Assembly: GCF_026870155.1 (NCBI RefSeq)
Contig: NZ_CP113975.1
Location: 496,001-560,000, forward strand
DNA: 64,000 bases
DNA from: Flavobacterium marginilacus
GTDB taxonomy: Bacteria; Bacteroidota; Bacteroidia; Flavobacteriales; Flavobacteriaceae
Reading direction: 5' to 3'
Positions within the stretch are counted from its first letter, which is position 1, and each line of letters begins with the position of its first letter. Below the pieces are notes generated by a model. The model had not been told where the DNA came from and ran no database searches. It was given only the letters and a program-made list of their open reading frames with translations. Shown here one piece after another: positions 16,695 to 24,465 of the stretch. The position numbers and the translations under genes were made by a program.

Positions 16695-18848
16695 ATGAAA
16701 AGAAATTATAAAATACTTATAGCAGTGGTATGCCTATCGGTTACCTTATTTGCGTTTAATATTAATTCTAGAAAAGCTATAGATCCGGATAGAGACAAAC
16801 TGCTTTTGGAATTATTAACTTTTGTAATTGAGAAAGGACATTATAATCCTGCTATTGTTGATGATGATTTTTCAAAAGGAGTCTACAAAGATTATATTGC
16901 AGCATTGGATCCGTCCAAACGTTTTTTCCTGCAGTCGGATATTAATGAGTTTTCCAAATTCGAATTGGAATTAGATGATCAATTGAATAATAAAGATTTA
17001 ACCTTTTTTAATCTTACATATGATCGTTTAATGCTTCGTATGGATGAAAGCAAAAAAATATTTAAAGATATCTTAAGCAAACCTTTTGACTATAGTGTTG
17101 ATGAAGATTTCAATGTGGATTATGATAAAGCGCCATATGCTAAAAACAGCACTGAACTAAAAGAAAAATGGAGAAAACAAATTAAATTATCTACTCTTTC
17201 GTCTTTTACAGATAAGAAAAAACTGGAAGAGGATAAGAAATTGAAAGATCCAAAATATGTAGAAAAAAGTGATGCAGCTTTAGAGGCAGAAACCAGAGAG
17301 AGTTCTTTGACTTCATTGAATGATTCTTTTGGGTTTATGAATGAATTAAAAAGAGACGATTGGTTTACATTATATATCAATTCAATTATGTCTCGTTTTG
17401 ACCCGCATACTACTTATTTTGCTCCAGAAGAAAAGGAAAGATTTGACGTGAGCATGAGCGGTAAACTTGAAGGAATTGGTGCCAGACTGCAAAAGAAAAA
17501 TGATTACACTGAAATTTCAGAATTAATATCAGGCGGGCCGGCTTGGAGAGGAAAACAGCTGGAAGCAGGAGATTTAGTAATGAAAGTCGCTCAGGGTAAT
17601 GGTGTGCCGGTTGATGTGGTTGGAATGCGTCTGGATGATGTTGTTAAAAAAATTAAAGGGCCAAAAGGTTCTGAAGTTCGTCTGACAGTTAAAAAAGTTG
17701 ATGGAACTATTCAGATTATATCTATAATACGCGATATTGTTGAGATTGAAGAAACGTATGCGAAATCAAGTGTGGTTGAAAAGAATGGTAACAAATACGG
17801 AGTAATTTATCTTCCTAAATTTTATATCGATTTTGAAAACAAAGACGGCAGAGATGCTGGTAAAGACATTGCACTTGAGGTCGACAGATTGAAAAAAGCA
17901 GGCGTGAAAGGTATTGCTCTTGATGTTCGCGATGATGGCGGAGGATCTTTGTCTACTGTTGTTGATATTGCAGGTTTGTTTATTGAGCAGGGGCCAATTG
18001 TTCAAATAAAATCAGCAGGAAAGAAAAAAGAGATTCTGTATGATACGGATAAAAAAATCGAGTGGGATGGTCCATTGGTAATCATGGTAAATGAATTTTC
18101 TGCTTCTGCTTCAGAGATTTTGGCTGCAGCTATTCAGGATTATAAAAGAGGAATTATCATTGGAAGTAAACAGACTTATGGTAAAGGAACTGTTCAAAAT
18201 GTGATAGATTTGAATCAATTTGTACGTAATAATTCTACAGGAGATTTAGGTGCGCTGAAAACAACCACTCAGAAATTTTACAGAATTAATGGAGGTTCAA
18301 CACAATTAGAAGGAGTAAGCAGCGATGTAGTTATGCCGGATCGTTATGCATATTTAAAAATGGGTGAACGTGATGAGGAGAACGCAATGAAATGGGACAA
18401 AATTGATCCAGCTCCATATACGGTATGGGATAAAAATTCAAAATTTGATCAAGCGGTTGCTAATAGTAAACAAAGAATTGAGAAAAATATTCAATTTCAA
18501 TTGATTGAAGAAAATGCAAAATGGATCGATAGCAGAAGCCATGAGAATACTTACAGCTTGAATGCAGATAAATTTAAAGTAGCTCAAAATCAGATAGAGG
18601 AAGCTGCTAAAAAGTTTAAACCTATTATTGATTATCAAAACAATTTAAAATTCACTTCATTGCCATATGAATTAGAAGGATTTAGCAAAGATTCAGTTCT
18701 GAAAGAAAAAAGAGATAGATGGCACGAAAGTCTGTCAAAAGACATTTATGTTGAAGAAGCTTTAAATGTTTTGGAAGATTTACAGCCAAAAGCAATTGTA
18801 AAAACCAGTATTCCTGGTGATAAAAAAGGAAAGCTGGTTAAATCATAA
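16695..18848 (+). CDS. Tail-specific (C-terminal processing) protease, first tandem copy
   Basis: 717 aa from the ATG at 16695, chosen because the protein then aligns start-to-start with its tandem paralogue and begins with an N-terminal membrane or signal segment (KILIAVVCLSVTLFAF). The order is an N-terminal TSP_NTD-like region, a PDZ domain at about 245-330 (GIGARLQKKNDYTEISEL), an S41 peptidase core and a C-terminal DUF3340-like region. The serine-lysine dyad is visible in FSASASEILAAAIQDY (middle Ser) and YGKGTVQ. Prc-type enzymes cut periplasmic proteins near their C-termini and affect envelope maintenance. It is followed by a terminator and then a close paralogue. Confidence 0.93.
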   Translation: MKRNYKILIAVVCLSVTLFAFNINSRKAIDPDRDKLLLELLTFVIEKGHYNPAIVDDDFSKGVYKDYIAALDPSKRFFLQSDINEFSKFELELDDQLNNKDLTFFNLTYDRLMLRMDESKKIFKDILSKPFDYSVDEDFNVDYDKAPYAKNSTELKEKWRKQIKLSTLSSFTDKKKLEEDKKLKDPKYVEKSDAALEAETRESSLTSLNDSFGFMNELKRDDWFTLYINSIMSRFDPHTTYFAPEEKERFDVSMSGKLEGIGARLQKKNDYTEISELISGGPAWRGKQLEAGDLVMKVAQGNGVPVDVVGMRLDDVVKKIKGPKGSEVRLTVKKVDGTIQIISIIRDIVEIEETYAKSSVVEKNGNKYGVIYLPKFYIDFENKDGRDAGKDIALEVDRLKKAGVKGIALDVRDDGGGSLSTVVDIAGLFIEQGPIVQIKSAGKKKEILYDTDKKIEWDGPLVIMVNEFSASASEILAAAIQDYKRGIIIGSKQTYGKGTVQNVIDLNQFVRNNSTGDLGALKTTTQKFYRINGGSTQLEGVSSDVVMPDRYAYLKMGERDEENAMKWDKIDPAPYTVWDKNSKFDQAVANSKQRIEKNIQFQLIEENAKWIDSRSHENTYSLNADKFKVAQNQIEEAAKKFKPIIDYQNNLKFTSLPYELEGFSKDSVLKEKRDRWHESLSKDIYVEEALNVLEDLQPKAIVKTSIPGDKKGKLVKS

Positions 18849-18872
18849 ATTTAAATTATTTTATAATAATAG

Positions 18873-18904
18873 AAAGCGCTTCAATTTTTGGAGCGTTTTT
18901 TTTT
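18873..18904 (+). terminator. Intrinsic terminator between the two protease genes
   Basis: A 10-bp stem (18873-18882 with 18890-18899, including two G-T pairs) is followed by a run of T. The remaining 270 bases up to the second protease gene hold no gene that I can support. Confidence 0.7.
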
Positions 18905-19171
18905 GTTAATAGAAGTGATAAATGTTAAATAATAGAATAAACGGTCTTTCGTTTGATTGATTTTTTTAAGTTAGAAAAACTAATTTATATCTTTAGCGAA
19001 ATATTTTTGAGATTTAAAAATTAAGAAGCTGTTATTATAATGTGATTTTTTTAAAAGAAATATTTTAGTTTTATCTAAAAACATATTAATAAAACAGTAT
19101 AGATGCTAGTATTTATAAGTGAATTTATCTAGTTCCAAGTGCTGTTGGGAGTCAAAAATAAAAGGTTTTAT

Positions 19172-21337
19172 ATGAAGAAAAATTACAAAAAACTCATAGC
19201 TGTAGTATGCCTTTCGGTCAGCCTATATGCATTTACAAGTGATTTAAACAATTCCAAAAAAGCAATTGATCCCGATAAAGATAAACTGCTGATGGAGGTA
19301 TTGATGTTTGTAATAAACAAAGGGCACTATAGTCCTGCAGCTATTGATGATAATTTTTCAAAAGGAGTTTATGGCGAGTATATAAAAGCTTTGGATCCGT
19401 CCAAACGTTTTTTCCTGCAGTCGGATATAATTGAGTTTTCTAAATACGAACTGGAGCTGGATGATCAGTTAATGAACAAAGATCTGACTTTCTTTAATCT
19501 GACTTATGACCGTTTGATGCTTCGTATGGGCGAGGGAAATAAAATATATAAAGAAATATTAAACACTCCTTTCGATTATAAAATTGAGGAGAGTTTTAAT
19601 GTCGATTATGATAAGGCACCATATGCTAAAAACAATATAGAATTAAAAGAAAAATGGAGAAAACAAATTAAATTATCTACGCTTTCCTCTTTTACAGACA
19701 AGAAAAAATTGGAAAACGAAAAGAAGTTAAAGGATTCAAAATATATAATAAAAACGGATGCCGTTCTGGAAGCAGAGACAAGAGAAAGTTCTATGAAGTC
19801 ATTGAATGAATCTTTTGGGTCTATGAATGAATTAAAAAGAGAGGATTGGTTTGCATTGTATATTAATTCTATTATGTCGGGATTCGATCCTCATACTACT
19901 TATTTTGCTCCAGAAGAAAAAGAAAAATTTGATGTAAGCATAAGCGGTAAATTTGAAGGTATTGGTGCTCAATTACAAAAGAAGAACGATTACATTGAAG
20001 TCTTAGAGCTTATTTCTGGAGGTCCGGCATGGAGAGGGAAACTATTGGAGAAAGGAGATTTAATTATTAAAGTAGCTCAGTCAAATGGTGCTGCTTTAGA
20101 TATTGTAGGTATGCGTCTGCCAGATGTTATAAAAAAAATTAAAGGTCCAAAAGGTTCCGAAGTCCGTCTTACTGTAAAAAAAGCAGATGGTACGATTCAA
20201 ATTATTCCAATCATTAGAGACATTGTTGAAATTGAAGAAACGTATGTAAAATCAAGTGTTATTGAGAAAAACGGTCTAAAATACGGCGTTATTTATCTGC
20301 CTAAATTTTATGTCGATTTCGAAAACAAAGACGGAAAGGGAAGAGACGCCGCTAAAGATATGGCTCAGGAAGTAGATCGTTTAAAAACAGCTGGCGTGAA
20401 AGGAATTGTTCTTGACGTACGTGACGATGGCGGAGGTTCATTGGAAACAGCTGTAAAAATTGCAGGTTTATTTATAGAGGAAGGACCCATAGTTCAGGTT
20501 AGGTCAGCTTTAAAAAAAGAAATTCTGTATGATACTGATAAAAAAATAGAATGGGACGGTCCCTTGGTAATTATGGTAAATGAATTCTCTGCTTCTGCTT
20601 CTGAGATATTGGCAGCAGCAGTTCAGGATTATAAACGCGGGATAATAGTCGGCAGTAAACAAACCTTTGGTAAAGGAACCGTTCAAAGAGTAATCGGCCT
20701 GAATCAATATATTAAGAATAATATTTACGGAGATTTTGGAGCTTTAAAGACAACTATTCAAAAATTTTATAGAATCAACGGCGGTTCTACTCAATTAGAG
20801 GGAGTAAGCAGTGACGTGGTAATGCCGGATCGTTATGCTTATTTAAAAAAGGGGGAACGTGATGAAGCGAATGCTTTGCCTTGGGATAAAATAGATTCAG
20901 CTGTTTATAAAGTTTGGGACAGCACTTCAAGATTTGATGAAGCTGTTATCAATAGCAAAAAGAGAATTGAAAATAATGTTCAATTTAAATTAATCGAAGA
21001 AAACGCAAAATGGATTGACAGCAGAAGCGCTGAAAAAGAGTACAGCCTGAATATCGATAAATTTAAAATTGCCCAAAATCTGACTGAAGAAACGGCCAAA
21101 AAATTTAAACCAATCGCTGATTATAAAAATAATTTAAATTTTAATTCATTGCCATATGAATTAGAAGCAATAAGTAAAGATCCTATTCTAAAAGAAAAAA
21201 GAGAAAAATGGCATGAAAATTTATCGAAAGACATTTATGTTGAAGAAGCTTTAAATATTTTGAATGATCTACAGCCAAAATCAATTGTCAAAACCAATAT
21301 TCCTATCGATAAAAAAGGGAAATTAGTTAAAAGATAA
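19172..21337 (+). CDS. Tail-specific (C-terminal processing) protease, second tandem copy
   Basis: 721 aa from the ATG at 19172; a GTG start 11 codons upstream is possible but adds residues absent from the paralogue. The protein is collinear with the preceding gene over its entire length, with the same order of S41 N-terminal region, PDZ, catalytic core (FSASASEILAAAVQDY and FGKGTVQ) and C-terminal domain, so the active site is intact. It differs by a short insertion (KGRDAAKD in place of GRDAGKD) and many scattered substitutions. This is a tandem duplication in which both copies have stayed functional. Its separate promoter region and two terminators suggest it is regulated independently of the first copy. 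Confidence 0.93.
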   Translation: MKKNYKKLIAVVCLSVSLYAFTSDLNNSKKAIDPDKDKLLMEVLMFVINKGHYSPAAIDDNFSKGVYGEYIKALDPSKRFFLQSDIIEFSKYELELDDQLMNKDLTFFNLTYDRLMLRMGEGNKIYKEILNTPFDYKIEESFNVDYDKAPYAKNNIELKEKWRKQIKLSTLSSFTDKKKLENEKKLKDSKYIIKTDAVLEAETRESSMKSLNESFGSMNELKREDWFALYINSIMSGFDPHTTYFAPEEKEKFDVSISGKFEGIGAQLQKKNDYIEVLELISGGPAWRGKLLEKGDLIIKVAQSNGAALDIVGMRLPDVIKKIKGPKGSEVRLTVKKADGTIQIIPIIRDIVEIEETYVKSSVIEKNGLKYGVIYLPKFYVDFENKDGKGRDAAKDMAQEVDRLKTAGVKGIVLDVRDDGGGSLETAVKIAGLFIEEGPIVQVRSALKKEILYDTDKKIEWDGPLVIMVNEFSASASEILAAAVQDYKRGIIVGSKQTFGKGTVQRVIGLNQYIKNNIYGDFGALKTTIQKFYRINGGSTQLEGVSSDVVMPDRYAYLKKGERDEANALPWDKIDSAVYKVWDSTSRFDEAVINSKKRIENNVQFKLIEENAKWIDSRSAEKEYSLNIDKFKIAQNLTEETAKKFKPIADYKNNLNFNSLPYELEAISKDPILKEKREKWHENLSKDIYVEEALNILNDLQPKSIVKTNIPIDKKGKLVKR

Positions 21338-21363
21338 ATGCGACAGAGATTATTAAACTAATT

Positions 21364-21399
21364 AAACACTTGTAAATTATTTTGCAGGTGTTTTTTTTT
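21364..21399 (+). terminator. Intrinsic terminator of the second protease gene
   Basis: A 9-bp stem (21364-21372 with 21385-21393, one T-G pair) is followed by about nine T. Confidence 0.75.
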
Positions 21400-21404
21400 G
21401 AAAT

Positions 21405-21437
21405 AAAAAAGCATCCTATGACTAGAATGCTTTTTTT
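21405..21437. terminator. Bidirectional terminator between convergent genes
   Basis: A 10-bp stem (21405-21414 with 21427-21436) has an A run before it and a T run after it. It can therefore serve the rightward protease gene and the leftward small membrane gene. Confidence 0.75.
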
Positions 21438-21457
21438 AAAATGATTAGCGGAATGAC

Positions 21458-21775
21458 CTATTCCTGTACTACGATTTGATAACATAATATACAAATCACA
21501 AATATCAATATTATCCCCGAGACGAGGACAATATAATTTGATAATTTTTGAGAGTACAACTCAAAAAAACCTTTAGTACCAAATACCACGAAGGTACTAA
21601 AGGTGAAGAAAATTAAAATTTCCAAAAACAAATTTAATCCTAAGAACGTATTTTGCGCTTTTAAAATAATACAGCCACTGCTGACAGTACCTTCAAAAAA
21701 CAGTACAAGAACAAATGAGATAAACAGCGCAAGAAGAATCCATTTGGTTTGGGCCATTAGTTCCCGTCTAATCAT
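21458..21775 (-). CDS. Small membrane protein, 105 aa, unknown
   Basis: Three hydrophobic stretches (WILLALFISFVLVLFF, FLEILIFFTFSTFVVF and YIVLVSGIILIFVICILC) predict a three-helix inner-membrane protein. I do not recognise the family. The frame may begin at MIRREL (21775) or six codons later at MAQTK (21757). A 93-aa frame on the opposite strand overlaps it, but that one has no coherent protein features, so this strand is preferred. It is convergent with the second protease gene and divergent from the menaquinone methyltransferase gene, so it is a single-gene unit. Confidence 0.55.
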   Translation of the reverse strand: MIRRELMAQTKWILLALFISFVLVLFFEGTVSSGCIILKAQNTFLGLNLFLEILIFFTFSTFVVFGTKGFFELYSQKLSNYIVLVSGIILIFVICILCYQIVVQE

Positions 21776-21966
21776 TTATAAAACATTTAAATTTAAAGTA
21801 CAAACATCAGTAATAAAATCAGTATCCACAATACCCACTTTTGGTGATATTTCAATTATTTTTGTTTTGATAATTTGTAACTGATTTAAAATTACATAGG
21901 CAATTTCGTATAGAATAAAATTCTGTACAGTAAAAAAAACACATTTATAGTTTACACAGTTTGTTT

Positions 21967-21974
21967 ATATTTGT
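21967..21974 (+). promoter_or_regulatory. Promoter -7 element of ubiE/menG
   Basis: This is TATATTTG, a match to TAnnTTTG, 13 bases before the ATG at 21988. It lies inside the upstream extension of the reading frame, which argues for the shorter start. No clear -33 partner is seen. Confidence 0.5.
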
Positions 21975-21987
21975 AGAAATTAAAAAA

Positions 21988-22719
21988 ATGCCAAAAGAAA
22001 TTACCCCATATAAAGATTCTTCTCTCAGTAAAAAAGAACAAGTTGCCCAAATGTTTGATACAATTTCTGGCAACTATGACAGTCTAAACCGCGTAATTTC
22101 GTTTGGAATAGACGTTAAATGGAGAAAAAAAGTTTTGAAATTAGTTTCAGAAACTAACCCTCAGACTATATTAGATATTGCTACAGGAACTGGTGATCTT
22201 GCTATTTTAATGTCACAAACCAAAGCAAAAAAAATTATTGGTCTTGATATCTCTGCAGGAATGCTTGAGATAGGGACTAAAAAAATTCAAGAAAAAAATC
22301 TCTCACAAACTATCGAAATGGTATTGGGAGACTCAGAGAATATGCCTTTTGAGGACAATTATTTTGATGCAATAACGGTTGCGTTTGGTGTTAGGAATTT
22401 TGAACATCTTGAAACAGGTCTTACAGAAATCCTCAGGGTATTAAAGCCTGGCGGAATATTTGTTATTCTGGAAACATCCGTGCCTGATAAGACACCATAT
22501 AAACAAGGATACAATTTTTACAGTAAAAACATTTTGCCTCTAATCGGAAAAGTTTTCTCAAAAGACAATGCAGCTTATGGATATTTATCTGAATCTGCGG
22601 CTGCTTTTCCTTATGGTGAGGCTTTAAACAATATTTTGAGAAAAACTGGGTTTATAATGGTGAACGCATTGCCTCAGACATTTGGCGTTGCAACTATTTA
22701 TTCTGCTTCCAAAAAATAA
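21988..22719 (+). CDS. ubiE: Demethylmenaquinone methyltransferase (UbiE/MenG)
   Basis: 243 aa from the ATG at 21988; an upstream TTG extension overlaps a promoter motif and is rejected. It is a class I SAM-dependent methyltransferase with the glycine-rich cofactor loop [15 protein letters not shown] and the family signatures [17 protein letters not shown] and [15 protein letters not shown]. In a Bacteroidota respiratory chain, which uses menaquinone, the reaction is C-methylation of demethylmenaquinone, the last step of menaquinone synthesis. The same family also acts in ubiquinone synthesis elsewhere. It is followed at 35 bases by the sprT/porT gene, and the two are probably co-transcribed. 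Confidence 0.94.
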   Translation: MPKEITPYKDSSLSKKEQVAQMFDTISGNYDSLNRVISFGIDVKWRKKVLKLVSETNPQTILDIATGTGDLAILMSQTKAKKIIGLDISAGMLEIGTKKIQEKNLSQTIEMVLGDSENMPFEDNYFDAITVAFGVRNFEHLETGLTEILRVLKPGGIFVILETSVPDKTPYKQGYNFYSKNILPLIGKVFSKDNAAYGYLSESAAAFPYGEALNNILRKTGFIMVNALPQTFGVATIYSASKK

Positions 22720-22754
22720 TGCTGAAACATTCAGCATAAATATTCAGCACAAAT

Positions 22755-23468
22755 ATGAAAAAAATAATTGTTTTAATTTTATTGTGTATTGCTGTAAAAG
22801 GGAACTCTCAAAATTCTAAAGGAATTTTTAGTAAGGATCCGATAATTAATTTAGAAAATTGGCAAAAGAAGAGACTCTATTTTGGTTTTTTCTTAGGATT
22901 CAATTCTTATGATTTTAAAATTGATTATAAAACTGTAGGTCCTGATGTGCAGGTGGATAAATCGGGAGGTTTCAATGTAGGACTTGTGACAAACTTCAGG
23001 CTTCAGGAATATTTAGACTTAAGGTTTGAACCAGGTCTCTATTATTCAGACAGAACTCTGCATTATCCTTCAAACGCAGCTTTTGACACTCCGAATGATG
23101 CAATAAGAAAGGTAAACAGCACCTATGTTAATTTTCCGTTACTGCTAAAATTTTCAGCCCTTAGAACTGGAAATATAAGACCTTATTTACTGGGGGGAGT
23201 ATCTGCAAATTTAAATTTGTCGAGCAATGCAAAATCCCCAGATGACAATCTCGAAGAGCGGTTTAGAGTAAAGACCTGGACAACCAATTATGAATTGGGA
23301 ATTGGAATTGATATTTTTTCAGAGTATTTTATATTCTCGCCTTCCCTTAGAGGACAATTTGGACTTTCAGATGAATTAATTCGGGATAAAAATCCAAACA
23401 GCCCTTGGACCGGCAATATAGAATCTATGAAATCGAGAGCAATTTTAATTAATTTCACCTTTCATTAG
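22755..23468 (+). CDS. porT: PorT/SprT outer-membrane protein of the type IX secretion system
   Basis: A 237-aa protein with a signal peptide (KKIIVLILLCIAVKGNSQ) followed by an outer-membrane beta-barrel rich in alternating aromatic strands and ending with the typical ILINFTFH C-terminus. Sequence features such as NLENWQKKRLYFGFFLGFN and TYVNFPLLLKFS match PorT of Porphyromonas gingivalis and SprT of Flavobacterium johnsoniae, a component needed for type IX secretion and, in gliding species, for motility. I recall the ubiE-porT pairing from related genomes. Family assignment to the porin-like barrel is certain; the specific PorT identity rests on context and recognition. Confidence 0.87.
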   Translation: MKKIIVLILLCIAVKGNSQNSKGIFSKDPIINLENWQKKRLYFGFFLGFNSYDFKIDYKTVGPDVQVDKSGGFNVGLVTNFRLQEYLDLRFEPGLYYSDRTLHYPSNAAFDTPNDAIRKVNSTYVNFPLLLKFSALRTGNIRPYLLGGVSANLNLSSNAKSPDDNLEERFRVKTWTTNYELGIGIDIFSEYFIFSPSLRGQFGLSDELIRDKNPNSPWTGNIESMKSRAILINFTFH

Positions 23469-23597
23469 GATCAATTCAATTATTGTTTTTTTGAGTAACA
23501 GAAAAAGCTTTTTTAGTAATTGAGAAATCAGGGCTAAAGATAAGCATTGGGTATTTCTGCATTTATTTATAATTATTACCGAACCAGACTGGAAATT

Positions 23598-24332
23598 TTA
23601 ATTCAAACCCTGTCTCCTGAATTCGCTTAAAATAATGGCAGTTGCTGTAGCTACATTCAAACTTTCGGTGATTTGGAGTTCTCCAAAACGAGGAATGGTG
23701 ATTCTTTTTGCAATCAGTTTTTCTATGCTTTCAGAGATGCCGTTTGCTTCATTTCCCATAACAATAATACCTTCCTGAGGTAAAGCTGTTGTGTAAATAT
23801 TTTCACTGTCCATAAAGGTTCCAAAGACAGGCAGTTTAGTTTTTTCAAGAAAAGAAACTAAATCGACATAATTAACGTTTACTCTAGTAATTGAACCCAT
23901 AGTTGCCTGAACTACTTTTGGGTTATAAATATCAACAGTTTCTTTTGAACACACTAACTGCTGAATTCCAAACCAATCGCACAGCCTAAGAATCGTTCCC
24001 ATGTTGCCTGGGTCACGGACAGAGTCTAGAGCAAGCACGAGTCCGGATTCAGTTATTTTGTTTTCAACAGGAATTTTGAACACTGCCAAACACGTATTTG
24101 GAGTAGTTAAGGCGCTTATTTTGTTCAGTTCATTTTCAGAGATGAGTGTCTTGCTGTGAGAAGAAATTTCTTTGAAATCTTCTTTGATCGTGTAAAGATG
24201 TTCCAGTTCAAAATTTGATTTTACTAATTCTTGAATTACTTTTACACCCTCAGCAAAAAACAGCTGATTAGCAAAACGATATTTTTTTTGCTGCAGACTA
24301 GATATAAGTTTTATTTGGTTTTTACTAAGCAT
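23598..24332 (-). CDS. TrmH/SpoU-family RNA methyltransferase
   Basis: A 244-aa SPOUT-class methyltransferase that 2'-O-methylates ribose in rRNA or tRNA using SAM. The N-terminal part (LISSLQQKKYRFANQLFFAEG) is the substrate-binding SpoU_sub_bind-like domain. The C-terminal knotted domain shows ALDSVRDPGNMGTILR, IIVMGNEANGIS and SLNVATATAIILSEF, the three SpoU motifs that form the cofactor pocket. Whether the target is 23S rRNA (as for RlmB) or tRNA cannot be said. It is a single gene convergent with porT and divergent from tamL, with starts only 46 bases apart, so regulation may be shared. Confidence 0.93.
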   Translation of the reverse strand: MLSKNQIKLISSLQQKKYRFANQLFFAEGVKVIQELVKSNFELEHLYTIKEDFKEISSHSKTLISENELNKISALTTPNTCLAVFKIPVENKITESGLVLALDSVRDPGNMGTILRLCDWFGIQQLVCSKETVDIYNPKVVQATMGSITRVNVNYVDLVSFLEKTKLPVFGTFMDSENIYTTALPQEGIIVMGNEANGISESIEKLIAKRITIPRFGELQITESLNVATATAIILSEFRRQGLN

Positions 24333-24465
24333 AAAAGATGTATTTTTGAATTAAATATACTATAACACGAATTCCCACATGAATAAATGTTTTTTTTTCT
24401 TTAAAATAAAAAATAGTTTTGCCAAAGATGTAAGGCGGTCTATACTTTTTAAGGAGAAAAAGAAT

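Noticed and set aside
21603..21884. 93-aa rightward frame opposite the small membrane protein
   Set aside because: Its residues show no coherent protein character, while the opposite frame has three clean hydrophobic helices.
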